Origin: Polyangiaceae bacterium | GTDB lineage: Bacteria; Myxococcota_A; Polyangia; Polyangiales; Polyangiaceae | NCBI GenBank assembly: GCA_020633235.1 | Contig: JACKEA010000006.1 | Span: 434,001 to 498,000, forward strand | Direction: 5' to 3' | Length of the DNA stretch: 64,000 nucleotides | Shown here: one piece after another, positions 17,343-24,831 of the stretch | Layout of the letters: every line of letters begins with the position of its first letter | How positions within the stretch are numbered: position 1 is the first letter of the stretch | Notes under the pieces: model-generated | Told to the model about the DNA's origin: nothing | The model's database searches: none | The model's input: the letters and a program-made list of their open reading frames with translations, nothing else | Translations under genes and position numbers: made by a program

Positions 17343-18125
17343 TCAGAACACGAGGCCCAGGGTGTTGTTCAGCTCGGCGTCGGTGCGCTGGACGCCGGTG
17401 GGGGGCTCGCTGTCGTAGCGGAGGGTGAAGGTGAGGCCGGCGGTGAGCAGCTTGGAAATGGCGAACTTCGCCGCGGTGACGCTGAGCACTCGGTAGTCCG
17501 ACGGCTCGTCGAAGCGCGGCTGGAAGTAGGTGGTGGAGACCAGCGTCACGCGGTCGTCGGGTTGGGCCAAGAGCGAGAGGTAGCTGCTGGAGCGGTGGGC
17601 GAGGGGAGCGCTGTCGTCGCCGGAGCCGGCTTGCACGTCCAGGGTTTCCGACTCGAGCATGTAGGCAGTGCCCAGGTAGGCGGCGAGGGGCTCGCCCTGC
17701 ATGAGGGCGAAGCGGGGCCCGGTCCCCAATAGCTTGCGGAAGGTGAGGCGGCGGAAGCGATCGTGCTCTACCTGGGCGAAGACCTCCCACCACCAGCGGG
17801 TGGCGAGCGTGAAGTTGTAACGAGCGTGGGCGAAGTAGCGTGCGAGCTGGACGCTGCCGTTCAGCCGCGAATAGTCGCCGTTCAGGGCGAGGAAGCCGAA
17901 GTGCGGCTCGCTCCGCCCTCCGATCAAGGCGTCTCCGCCGGCGGTGAGCCCCTCGCTGTTGCCGAGCCGGCCGGCGAAGCGCGCATCGACGCTGCCGCCC
18001 AAGCCGTCGTCCTCTAGCTTGGCGCGCATCGGCTCGACGTTGACTTGGGCGGCGGCGGGCCTGGCAAAGGCAAGGCCCAGGACGACCAACGAACGACCGA
18101 TCGCCTTCTTTCGAGGCGTGATCAT
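17343..18125 (-). CDS. DUF481-like outer-membrane beta-barrel protein
   Basis: A 260-residue protein with a signal peptide (RSLVVLGLAFARPAAAQ) followed by alternating amphipathic strands (GSVDARFAGRLGNSEGLT; HARYNFTLATRWWWEVFAQV; FAISKLLTAGLTFTLRYDS) and the C-terminal LGLVF typical of Bam-recognised barrels. The strand pattern fits DUF481 (YdiY-like) proteins. It is divergent from the cytochrome operon, with a 165-base shared control region. It could supply the outer-membrane face of the electron-transfer system, though that is inference from position only. Confidence 0.7.
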   Translation of the reverse strand: MITPRKKAIGRSLVVLGLAFARPAAAQVNVEPMRAKLEDDGLGGSVDARFAGRLGNSEGLTAGGDALIGGRSEPHFGFLALNGDYSRLNGSVQLARYFAHARYNFTLATRWWWEVFAQVEHDRFRRLTFRKLLGTGPRFALMQGEPLAAYLGTAYMLESETLDVQAGSGDDSAPLAHRSSSYLSLLAQPDDRVTLVSTTYFQPRFDEPSDYRVLSVTAAKFAISKLLTAGLTFTLRYDSEPPTGVQRTDAELNNTLGLVF

Positions 18126-18148
18126 CAGCGTTCGTCTCTAACCGAGAC

Positions 18149-18165
18149 TGTTGAGCTTCTCAACA
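18149..18165. promoter_or_regulatory. Palindrome 1, candidate enhancer site for the sigma-54 regulator
   Basis: TGTTGA-GCTTC-TCAACA, a perfect 6-5-6 dyad, centred about 107 bases upstream of the -12 element of the sigma-54 promoter. Sharing GTTGA/TCAAC arms with palindrome 2, it is a likely dimer site for the NtrC-type regulator encoded at 23477-24829. Confidence 0.65.
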
Positions 18166-18173
18166 CCACCAAC

Positions 18174-18188
18174 GTTGAAGACTTCAAC
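18174..18188. promoter_or_regulatory. Palindrome 2, candidate enhancer site for the sigma-54 regulator
   Basis: GTTGAAGACTTCAAC is a 7-1-7 perfect palindrome. Its centre is 24 bases from that of palindrome 1 and about 83 bases upstream of the -12 element, within the usual range for bacterial enhancer sites. Confidence 0.65.
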
Positions 18189-18249
18189 ACATGTCCCTGA
18201 GGACGGCGGTGATGGACGGCTTTTGTGTGGTGTTTTTCGTCGGGGATCG

Positions 18250-18266
18250 TTGGCACGGCTGGTGCA
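18250..18266 (+). promoter_or_regulatory. Sigma-54 promoter of the cytochrome operon
   Basis: TTGGCACGGCTGGTGCA matches the consensus YTGGCACG-N4-TTGCW with one mismatch (GTGC for TTGC). The GG at 18252-18253 and GC at 18264-18265 are exactly 10 bases apart, as required. Predicted start of transcription is near 18276, just before a CAGGAGAG ribosome site and the ATG at 18291. Confidence 0.7.
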
Positions 18267-18290
18267 CTAGGAGCGGCACAGGAGAGTGCC

Positions 18291-19025
18291 ATGACGACCC
18301 CCAAAGAGAACAACCACTCGTTCAAAGACACCTTCATCGTCGCGGGGCTCACCCTCCTCGTCTTCGCGCTGCTGCCGCTGATCGCGGCTCTGGGGCTCGC
18401 GTTCCAGTTCGTGTTCGTAGCGGTCGCTCCCGTTGCCCTGGTGGGTACCGTAGCCTACGCGCTGTTTACCAAGGCGGAACCGATCATCGCGATGATTCGC
18501 GGCATCCAGGTTCCGTCAGACGTCAAGTTCTGGCGTGGACACACCTGGGCGCGCAAGGTCGCTCCCAAGTGCGTGGTCGTGGGCGTGGATGACTTCGCGC
18601 AGCGGCTCATCGGACCGGTCGAGTCCGTCGAGACCGTGGCCGAGGGAAACGAGGTCGCGGCGGGTGACGTCATCGCGACGATTCACCGCCACGGTCGTGC
18701 CATCCCCGTCGCGGCTCCGATCGCCGGAACCGTGACCAAGGTGAACCCGGTGCTGGTCAGTGAGCCCGGCGCCGTGAACAGCTCCCCCTACGGTCGCGGC
18801 TTCATCGCCGAGATCGCTCCGGTGGAGAAGGGCCTCAAGGGCCTGGCGCGCGGTGGCAAGGCCATGCGCTGGATGCGTGACGAGGTCGATCGTCTCGTGA
18901 TGTTGGCGCAGGGCGGCGTGCCGGTGGCGTCGTTGCCCGACGGTGGCGAGCTCGTTGGCGACGTGTCCGCCACGGTGGACGAAGAGACCTGGCAGCGCTT
19001 GGTCACTGCCTTCTTCGAGAGCTGA
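18291..19025 (+). CDS. Membrane-anchored GcvH/lipoyl-like domain protein
   Basis: A 244-residue protein. Residues 15-65 hold one long or two short membrane helices (IVAGLTLLVFALLPLIAALG; FVAVAPVALVGTVAYALF). The rest resembles glycine-cleavage H protein: HTWARKVAPKCVVVGVDDFA, RLIGPVESVETVAEGNEVAA, and IPVAAPIAGTVTKVNPVL. The Lys that carries lipoate in GcvH appears to be replaced (Gly or Arg in RHGRAIP), so lipoylation is doubtful. It is the first gene of the cytochrome operon, with a clear CAGGAGAG ribosome site. No glycine-cleavage genes are nearby, so a structural or assembly role with the cytochromes is more likely; that is inferred. Confidence 0.75.
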   Translation: MTTPKENNHSFKDTFIVAGLTLLVFALLPLIAALGLAFQFVFVAVAPVALVGTVAYALFTKAEPIIAMIRGIQVPSDVKFWRGHTWARKVAPKCVVVGVDDFAQRLIGPVESVETVAEGNEVAAGDVIATIHRHGRAIPVAAPIAGTVTKVNPVLVSEPGAVNSSPYGRGFIAEIAPVEKGLKGLARGGKAMRWMRDEVDRLVMLAQGGVPVASLPDGGELVGDVSATVDEETWQRLVTAFFES

Positions 19026-19052
19026 CCGAAACAACGCACAGGAAGGTGTGCC

Positions 19053-20996
19053 GTGACCCGCTCAATTCCGATTCTACTGGCGATGGTACTGGTATCCGGC
19101 GTTGCGCAAGCAGCGTCGCCTGACAACGCGGAGTGTCTCACCTGTCACGACGCGAAGAAACGAGGGGTCACGGGCAAGGCTGCCGTCGACATGGGGGCGT
19201 ACGGGAAATCCGTACACGCCGACGTGGCCTGCGTGGAATGCCACACGGACGCCAAGGGCGACTCCTGCAAGAAGGGGCTGGCCAAGGCGACGTGTGGCGG
19301 CTGCCACGAGAAGGAACAGAAGCAGTTCGCGATCAGCGCCCACGGCGCCGCCAAGACCAAGGGCGGCGCCGCGGCCGTTTCCTGCTCGAACTGCCACGGC
19401 ACGCACGACACGCTGAAGAAGACGAACCCGAAGAGCTCGGTCTATCCCAAGAATCAGCCTGCGACGTGCGCCGAGTGCCACGAGAAGAAGGACGGAAAGA
19501 AGTCCGGGTTCCACCTCGATACGTACCTGCAGAGCGCTCACTGGCAGGGCGTGGCGAAGGACGGCCTGGTGGTCTCCGCAACCTGCGTGAGCTGCCACGG
19601 CAACCACGACATGCGTGGCAAGGCGGACGCGAAGTCCACCATCAGTCGCGCGAACGTTCCGAATACCTGTGGCAAGTGCCACGAAGGCATCACCGAGAAG
19701 TACTTCACCGGCGTACACGGGCAAGCGCTCAAGCGCGGTAGCTCGGACACGCCCATCTGCACGGACTGCCACGGCGACCACGGCATTCGTGACCACGAGG
19801 ACCCGAAGTCCAGTGTGTTTGCGACCACCGTGAGCAAGATGACGTGCCCGCAGTGCCACAAGGCGGAGTACATCAACCGCAAGTACGGGCTGCCCACCGG
19901 ACAGGTGGAGAGCTACGAAAAGACGTTCCATGGCCTGGCGGACCAGTTCGGTGACGCCACCGTCGCCAACTGCGCGAGCTGTCACGGCGCGCACCAGATC
20001 CTGCCGCCTTCGGACCCGCGCAGCAGCGTGAACGCGGCGAATCTGCCGGAGACCTGCGGCAAGTGCCATCCCGGCGCGGGCCCGAACTTCGCCAAGGGCA
20101 GCGCGCACGAGCCGGCCGCCAAGGCCGCCATTGGCGCGACCGCGGTGAACTGGGTGCGTTGGGTCTACATCGGCATCATCGCCGTGAGCCTATCTGGCAT
20201 GTTCTTGCACAATGCCCTCGACTACTACGCCACCCTGCGTGAGCGCTATCGCGCGAACAAGGGCAAGAAGCGCTACCAGCGCTTCACCGTGGGCGAGCGC
20301 ATTCAGCACCTTGTGCTGGTGTTGACCTTCGGCGTGCTGGTGTTCACGGGCTTTGCGCTCAAGTACCCGGATGCCTTCTGGGTGAAGCCTATACTGAACT
20401 CTCAGTTCGGGTTCTTGGCTCGAGGCTACGCGCACCGCGTGGCGGCGGTGGCCTTCATGGTCGCGTCGCTCTACCACGTGTACTACCTGATCGTGACGAG
20501 CCGCGGGCGGAGTCAGCTCAAGGCGATGATTCCGGGCAAGAAGGACGCAGCCGATGCCTGGCACCAGATCAAGTACTACCTGGGCCTGGCAGAGAAGCCC
20601 GCGTTCTTCGAGCGCTTCACCTACGCCGAGAAGTTCGAATACCTGGCGCTGATCTGGGGCTCGATCGTGATGATCGTGACCGGGCTCATCTTGTGGTTCG
20701 AGGAAGGCGCCTTGGGATGGCTGCCCAAGTGGGGTTGGGACATCGCCGACATCATCCACCTATACGAGGCGTGGCTGGCGTCGATGTCGATCCTGATCTG
20801 GCACCTCTATCACGTGGCCTTCAAGCCCAGCGGCCACGGCGTCAGCATGGTCATGGCCACCGGCGACATGACCGAAGAAGAGATGAAGCACGAGCATCCG
20901 GCAGAGCTCGAGACGCTGAAGGCGAGCGACGCCGAGCAGTCCGAACAAGATAGCGAGGCCCACCATGGCAAAGGCACTTCGTACCAGCCCGTGTGA
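19053..20996 (+). CDS. Multihaem cytochrome c (11 CXXCH) fused to membrane cytochrome b-like domain, CbcL-like
   Basis: A 647-residue protein. A Sec signal peptide (SIPILLAMVLVSGVAQA) is followed by a periplasmic region with eleven CXXCH motifs (CLTCH, CVECH, CGGCH, CSNCH, CAECH, CVSCH, CGKCH, CTDCH, CPQCH, CASCH, CGKCH) and many separate His that can be distal ligands. From about residue 365 there are five membrane segments with His in positions typical of the dihaem FdnI/HydC cytochrome b fold (RIQHLVLVLTFGVLVFTGFA; HRVAAVAFMVASLYHVYYLI; ILIWHLYHVAF). This order, periplasmic multihaem c then b, matches CbcL-type quinol:periplasm electron-transfer proteins of metal-reducing bacteria. The C-terminus is an acidic/His tail. 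It starts at GTG with AGGAAGG upstream. Confidence 0.88.
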   Translation: MTRSIPILLAMVLVSGVAQAASPDNAECLTCHDAKKRGVTGKAAVDMGAYGKSVHADVACVECHTDAKGDSCKKGLAKATCGGCHEKEQKQFAISAHGAAKTKGGAAAVSCSNCHGTHDTLKKTNPKSSVYPKNQPATCAECHEKKDGKKSGFHLDTYLQSAHWQGVAKDGLVVSATCVSCHGNHDMRGKADAKSTISRANVPNTCGKCHEGITEKYFTGVHGQALKRGSSDTPICTDCHGDHGIRDHEDPKSSVFATTVSKMTCPQCHKAEYINRKYGLPTGQVESYEKTFHGLADQFGDATVANCASCHGAHQILPPSDPRSSVNAANLPETCGKCHPGAGPNFAKGSAHEPAAKAAIGATAVNWVRWVYIGIIAVSLSGMFLHNALDYYATLRERYRANKGKKRYQRFTVGERIQHLVLVLTFGVLVFTGFALKYPDAFWVKPILNSQFGFLARGYAHRVAAVAFMVASLYHVYYLIVTSRGRSQLKAMIPGKKDAADAWHQIKYYLGLAEKPAFFERFTYAEKFEYLALIWGSIVMIVTGLILWFEEGALGWLPKWGWDIADIIHLYEAWLASMSILIWHLYHVAFKPSGHGVSMVMATGDMTEEEMKHEHPAELETLKASDAEQSEQDSEAHHGKGTSYQPV

Positions 20997-22890
20997 ATGG
21001 GCCCTGGTGCTCTTGGCCGTGGTCGCGACCGGCTGCGGGAGCCCTGCTGAAGGGGCTCCCGCGACCCAGAGCAAGTCGCGCATCGTGACCGAGGTGGACT
21101 GGGAGAACGACGTAACCCTGGAAAGCCTGAAACAGTCGGTGCACGCCAAGCTGGATTGCGCAGACTGCCACACGCCCCGTGAGGGTGCTTCGCCCGAGGA
21201 GACGTACAAGGGCGTGGTGCAGTGCCGAGGCTGCCACGAAAAGTCCGAGGCGGTGTACGACGAGAGCGTCCACGGGAAATCGCGCTTGGCCGGCAAGGAC
21301 GGCGCGGCGCGTTGCCAGGACTGCCACGGAGCGCACAACGTGTTCCCGGCCAAGGACTCGCGGTCCCTGGTCAACAAGCGGCGACTCCCGAACACCTGCG
21401 CTCGCTGCCACGACAACCCCATCTTCGCGGACAAGATGGGCCCCGAGGCGGACCCCAGGGCCGCGCGGCACTACGCCGAGAGCATTCACGGCGCGAAGCT
21501 GTTGGAGAAGGGCACGGTGGTCGCGCCTTCTTGTGTGGACTGCCATGGTGGGCACGACATCGCGGCGATCAAGGACCCGAAGTCGAAGGTCAGCGCTGCC
21601 AACATCGTGGGCACCTGTGGTGATTGCCACGAAGGCATCGTGCAGAAGTTCTCCAAGAGCGTGCACGGCAAGGCGCTGGCGAAAGGCGACGCCGACGCCC
21701 CGGTGTGCACCAGCTGTCACACCGCGCACAACATCGACTCCGCCAACGTCTCGTTCAAGCTGGCCAGCGACCAGCGTTGCGGCAAGTGCCACCAGGAGCG
21801 CTTCCAGCAGCACCTCGGGACCTACCACGGCCGCGCCCACGTGTTGGGCGGAGCCGAGGTGGCGGCCTGCTTCAATTGCCACGGCAGCCACGAGATCCTG
21901 TCGCAGAAGGATCCCGCGTCCATGGTGAGCCCCGAGCACAAGCTCGAGACCTGTCGCACCTGCCACGCCGACGCGCCGCCGAAGTTCGCGAGCTTCATGG
22001 CTCACGGTGACTCGAACGATCGGAAGAACTACGCGGCCTTGTACTGGACCGCGCGTCCGTTCCAAGGGCTCCTGTGGGGCGCCGTGGCGTTGTTTGCCCT
22101 GCACACCTTGGCCTGGAGCCTACGGTCGGGCATCGCGTTCCTCGCGTCGCCCAGGATGTACCTGGCGGAGCGCCGCCGCCGCCGGCAGCTGCGGGCGGCA
22201 GCGCACCCACAGCGCTTCCGCTTCGTGGATCGCTTCTGCCACGTGTTGCTCCTGGTGAGCTTCGTGATCCTGGTTTGCACGGGCATGCCTCTGAAGTTCC
22301 ACGCAATGACCTGGGCCCAATGGTTCTTCGGTCTGCTGGGTGGAGCCGACGTGGCACGGGCTCTACACAAGCTGGGCGCCGGCATGACGCTGGCCTACGT
22401 GGTGATCCACCTCGCCAGCCTGATCGGTCCGGTGTGGCGCGAACGCGCGTCCTTCGCCGGGGCGAGCGGCCGCTTCTCCTTCCGGAAGCTCTTGGCCTAC
22501 GTGTTCCGACCGGACTCCCCCATGCTCGGCCCTTCGGACTTCCGCGCGATGTGGAAGCACCTGCGCTGGTTCTTGGGTCGCGGTCCGGAGCCCACCTTCG
22601 GTCGCTTTGGCTACTGGGAGAAGCTCGACTACTTCGCAGTGGCGATCGGGATCGCAGTGATCGGCGCTACGGGACTCCTGACCTGGATGCCGGAGGTGTT
22701 CACCACCGTGCTGCCCGGTTGGTTCGTGAACGTGGCGCAGGGCGTGCACAGCGGTGAAGCCCTGATCGCGGCAGCGTTCCTGGTCATCGTGCACCTGTTC
22801 CACGTCCTACCCGGGAAAAGGAGCGAGGTGACCCGGCACGCCAAGAAGTCGGCGGCCAGTACGCGCCTTCCAGCGATGCTGAGCCACTGA
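20965..22890 (+). CDS. Multihaem cytochrome c lipoprotein (10 CXXCH) fused to membrane cytochrome b-like domain, CbcL-like
   Basis: A 641-residue paralogue-like partner of the preceding gene, starting 32 bases inside it and so translationally coupled. The signal ends in a lipobox (LVLLAVVATGC, Cys 24), unlike the first protein. Ten CXXCH motifs follow (CADCH, CRGCH, CQDCH, CARCH, CVDCH, CGDCH, CTSCH, CGKCH, CFNCH, CRTCH). From about residue 350 the membrane part has His-bearing helices (LFALHTLAWSL; FVDRFCHVLLLVSFVILVCT; GAGMTLAYVVIHLASLIG; LVIVHLFHVLPGK). Shared phrases with the first protein (CxxCHGxHDI, DPKSxV, YWEKLDYFAVAIG versus YAEKFEYLALIWG) show common descent. Two such fusions in one operon suggest a hetero-complex or two redox branches. 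Confidence 0.88.
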   Translation: MAKALRTSPCEWALVLLAVVATGCGSPAEGAPATQSKSRIVTEVDWENDVTLESLKQSVHAKLDCADCHTPREGASPEETYKGVVQCRGCHEKSEAVYDESVHGKSRLAGKDGAARCQDCHGAHNVFPAKDSRSLVNKRRLPNTCARCHDNPIFADKMGPEADPRAARHYAESIHGAKLLEKGTVVAPSCVDCHGGHDIAAIKDPKSKVSAANIVGTCGDCHEGIVQKFSKSVHGKALAKGDADAPVCTSCHTAHNIDSANVSFKLASDQRCGKCHQERFQQHLGTYHGRAHVLGGAEVAACFNCHGSHEILSQKDPASMVSPEHKLETCRTCHADAPPKFASFMAHGDSNDRKNYAALYWTARPFQGLLWGAVALFALHTLAWSLRSGIAFLASPRMYLAERRRRRQLRAAAHPQRFRFVDRFCHVLLLVSFVILVCTGMPLKFHAMTWAQWFFGLLGGADVARALHKLGAGMTLAYVVIHLASLIGPVWRERASFAGASGRFSFRKLLAYVFRPDSPMLGPSDFRAMWKHLRWFLGRGPEPTFGRFGYWEKLDYFAVAIGIAVIGATGLLTWMPEVFTTVLPGWFVNVAQGVHSGEALIAAAFLVIVHLFHVLPGKRSEVTRHAKKSAASTRLPAMLSH

Positions 22891-22944
22891 GCCCGAGGCC
22901 TACGCTCGGGCACCGATGCGCGCCTTCGCCAGGGCGCGCATCGG
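22891..22944. terminator. Double hairpin terminator between convergent operons
   Basis: GCCCGAG/CTCGGGC (7-bp stem, 22891-22911) starts right at the stop of the second cytochrome gene. A 12-bp perfect stem follows, CCGATGCGCGCC (22913-22924) with GGCGCGCATCGG (22933-22944). It sits immediately before the convergent archaemetzincin gene and can serve both directions. Confidence 0.75.
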
Positions 22945-22945
22945 C

Positions 22946-23467
22946 CTATTTGGGGAGCCTGTTTCGGCAAGCGAAACACAGCTCGGCGCTCTTCAGGTCC
23001 ACCTCTTCCACGCCTCCTGCGGCGTACATCACGCACTTGGAGTCGTGGCAGTGCACCAGCCCGTGGCAATGGCCGAGCTCGTGCACGGCTTCCTTGAGCA
23101 ACCGCGTGGCGAGAAGCTCGGGGTTCCTTGCCAGGCCATACCGCTGATCGTCCAGGCGAAAGGTGGAGATCACCGCAGCCCGGCCGCCCAAGTAGGCTTC
23201 GCCCAGCACGAAGGTGAACACAGGCATGAAAAGGTCCGAGCCCGTGACGCCCAGGACGAAGTCCGTGGTCGCGTGCTCCGCCAAGTTGGCAAGAACCTTG
23301 CGCGCGTCGTACTGCCGCCGAGCTTCCACGTAGCACGCCTTGGCGTCGCACACGTCTGGTAGCATCCTCACCCGCAGCGCGAAGGCTCGCTCCAGACGCA
23401 AGCCGAGCCAGGGCAAGAGCTCACGGCTGTCGGGTAGATCGAAGTGCACCAGCGACAGCTCCTTCAC
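22946..23467 (-). CDS. amzA: Archaemetzincin zinc protease
   Basis: A 173-residue member of the archaemetzincin family. The catalytic site HELGHCHGLVHCHDSKCVM contains the zinc ligands (HExxHxxGxxH) and the family-specific second-metal Cys pattern, completed by CFAC 18 residues later. Length matches archaeal AmzA. It starts at GTG 9 bases after the stop of the response-regulator gene, so it is the third gene of a sensor-regulator-protease operon. No signal peptide is visible, so the enzyme is probably cytoplasmic and an aminopeptidase, as reported for human AMZ enzymes. Why it sits with haem sensing is unknown. Confidence 0.9.
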   Translation of the reverse strand: MKELSLVHFDLPDSRELLPWLGLRLERAFALRVRMLPDVCDAKACYVEARRQYDARKVLANLAEHATTDFVLGVTGSDLFMPVFTFVLGEAYLGGRAAVISTFRLDDQRYGLARNPELLATRLLKEAVHELGHCHGLVHCHDSKCVMYAAGGVEEVDLKSAELCFACRNRLPK

Positions 23468-23476
23468 GAGCGATCC

Positions 23477-24829
23477 TCAGCGGCGCAGTCCGTACTTCTT
23501 GATCTTGTTGTAGAGCGTCACGCGGTCCACTTCCAAGAGCCGCGCGGCCTGACTGATGTTCCAGTCGGACTTGTCCAGCATGCGGAGCACGTGGGCGCGC
23601 TCCACGTCCGCGAGCGTTTCCCCCTGAGCCGCGGACGGTTCCGCGCGGTGCCCCAAGCGGAGTGCAGCCAGGTCCTGTGCCCTCAGCACGGGTGGCTCCG
23701 CCATGACCATCGCGCGCTCGATGGCGTTCTTGAGCTCGCGGATGTTTCCGGGCCAATCGTGCTTCTCGAGAACTGCTAGCGCTTCTGGGTCGATGTCTTG
23801 GATGTCCTTGTCCACCTTGGTCGCGAACGCCTTCACGAAGTGGCGCGCCAACAGCGGAATGTCGCCGTCGCGTTCGCGGAGCGGTGGCAGGTCGATGCGA
23901 AACACGTTGATGCGGAAGTAGAGGTCCTCGCGGAACGTCTTTTCTGCGACCAGCTCTTCCAGGTCTTGGTTGGTGGCGCACACCACGCGAAAATCCACGC
24001 TGATGGGGCGCGAGCCGCCGATGCGGGTGAACTCCTTGGAGTCCAGCACGCGCAAGAGCTCCACCTGAGTGCGCGGGCTGATGCTTCCGATCTCGTCCAA
24101 GAACAGAGTGCCGCCGTCCGCTTGCTCGAACTTGCCCTTGCGCCGGTACTGCGCCCCGGTAAAGGCACCCCGTTCGTGCCCGAACAGCTCGGTTTCCAGC
24201 AGGGTTTCCGGCAGCGCGCCGCAGTTCACGGGCACCAGCGGGAAGTAGCGGCGGATGCCACGGGAGTGAATGGCCCGCGCCACGAGCTCCTTGCCGGTGC
24301 CGCTCTCACCCCGGATCAACACCGTCACGTCCGTGTCCGTGAGGGACTCCACCAGGCTCATCACTCGCGCCATCTGCGGGCTCTGCGCCACGATCTCGCC
24401 CTGGTCGCTCAGGGCCGCGACTTGAGCGCGGAGCTTCGTGTTCTCCGTGGCCAAGCGCCGGGTCTGCAGCGCCTTGTTCACCGCGCGACTGAGCTCGTCC
24501 GGGTCGACCGGCTTGGTGAGGTAGTCGAAGGCTCCGGTCTTCAGCGCCTCCACCGCGGTCTCGATGGTGCCGTGGGCGGTGAGCATCAAGTACACGGTGT
24601 CCGGTGCCACCTTCTTGGCACGTTTCAGCAGCTCGATGCCGTCCATGCCGGGCATCTTGATGTCGAGCAGCACGACGTCCCACGGCTGCGCGGAAAGCTC
24701 CTTCAGCGCCGCCTTGCCGTCCTCTGCGGCTCCGGCTCGGAAGCCTTCCTTCTTGAACCAGTGAAAGAGCGAATCTCGAACCGAGAACTCGTCGTCCACG
24801 ATGAGAATGGATTGGCTGTCGTCCGACAT
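23477..24829 (-). CDS. NtrC-family sigma-54 response regulator
   Basis: A 450-residue activator with three domains: receiver (SILIVDDEFSVRDSLFHWFK, phospho-acceptor Asp56 in VVLLDIKMPGMDG, TKPVD Lys), AAA+ sigma-54 interaction domain (Walker A GESGTGKE, GAFTGA loop in ERGAFTGAQYRRKG, Walker B GGTLFLDEIG), and a Fis-type helix-turn-helix (DWNISQAARLLEVDRVTLYN) at the C-terminus. It lies two bases after the kinase gene stop, so the two form a two-component system. Its probable target is the sigma-54 promoter at 18250-18266 via the paired palindromes upstream. Confidence 0.93.
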   Translation of the reverse strand: MSDDSQSILIVDDEFSVRDSLFHWFKKEGFRAGAAEDGKAALKELSAQPWDVVLLDIKMPGMDGIELLKRAKKVAPDTVYLMLTAHGTIETAVEALKTGAFDYLTKPVDPDELSRAVNKALQTRRLATENTKLRAQVAALSDQGEIVAQSPQMARVMSLVESLTDTDVTVLIRGESGTGKELVARAIHSRGIRRYFPLVPVNCGALPETLLETELFGHERGAFTGAQYRRKGKFEQADGGTLFLDEIGSISPRTQVELLRVLDSKEFTRIGGSRPISVDFRVVCATNQDLEELVAEKTFREDLYFRINVFRIDLPPLRERDGDIPLLARHFVKAFATKVDKDIQDIDPEALAVLEKHDWPGNIRELKNAIERAMVMAEPPVLRAQDLAALRLGHRAEPSAAQGETLADVERAHVLRMLDKSDWNISQAARLLEVDRVTLYNKIKKYGLRR

Positions 24830-24831
24830 GT

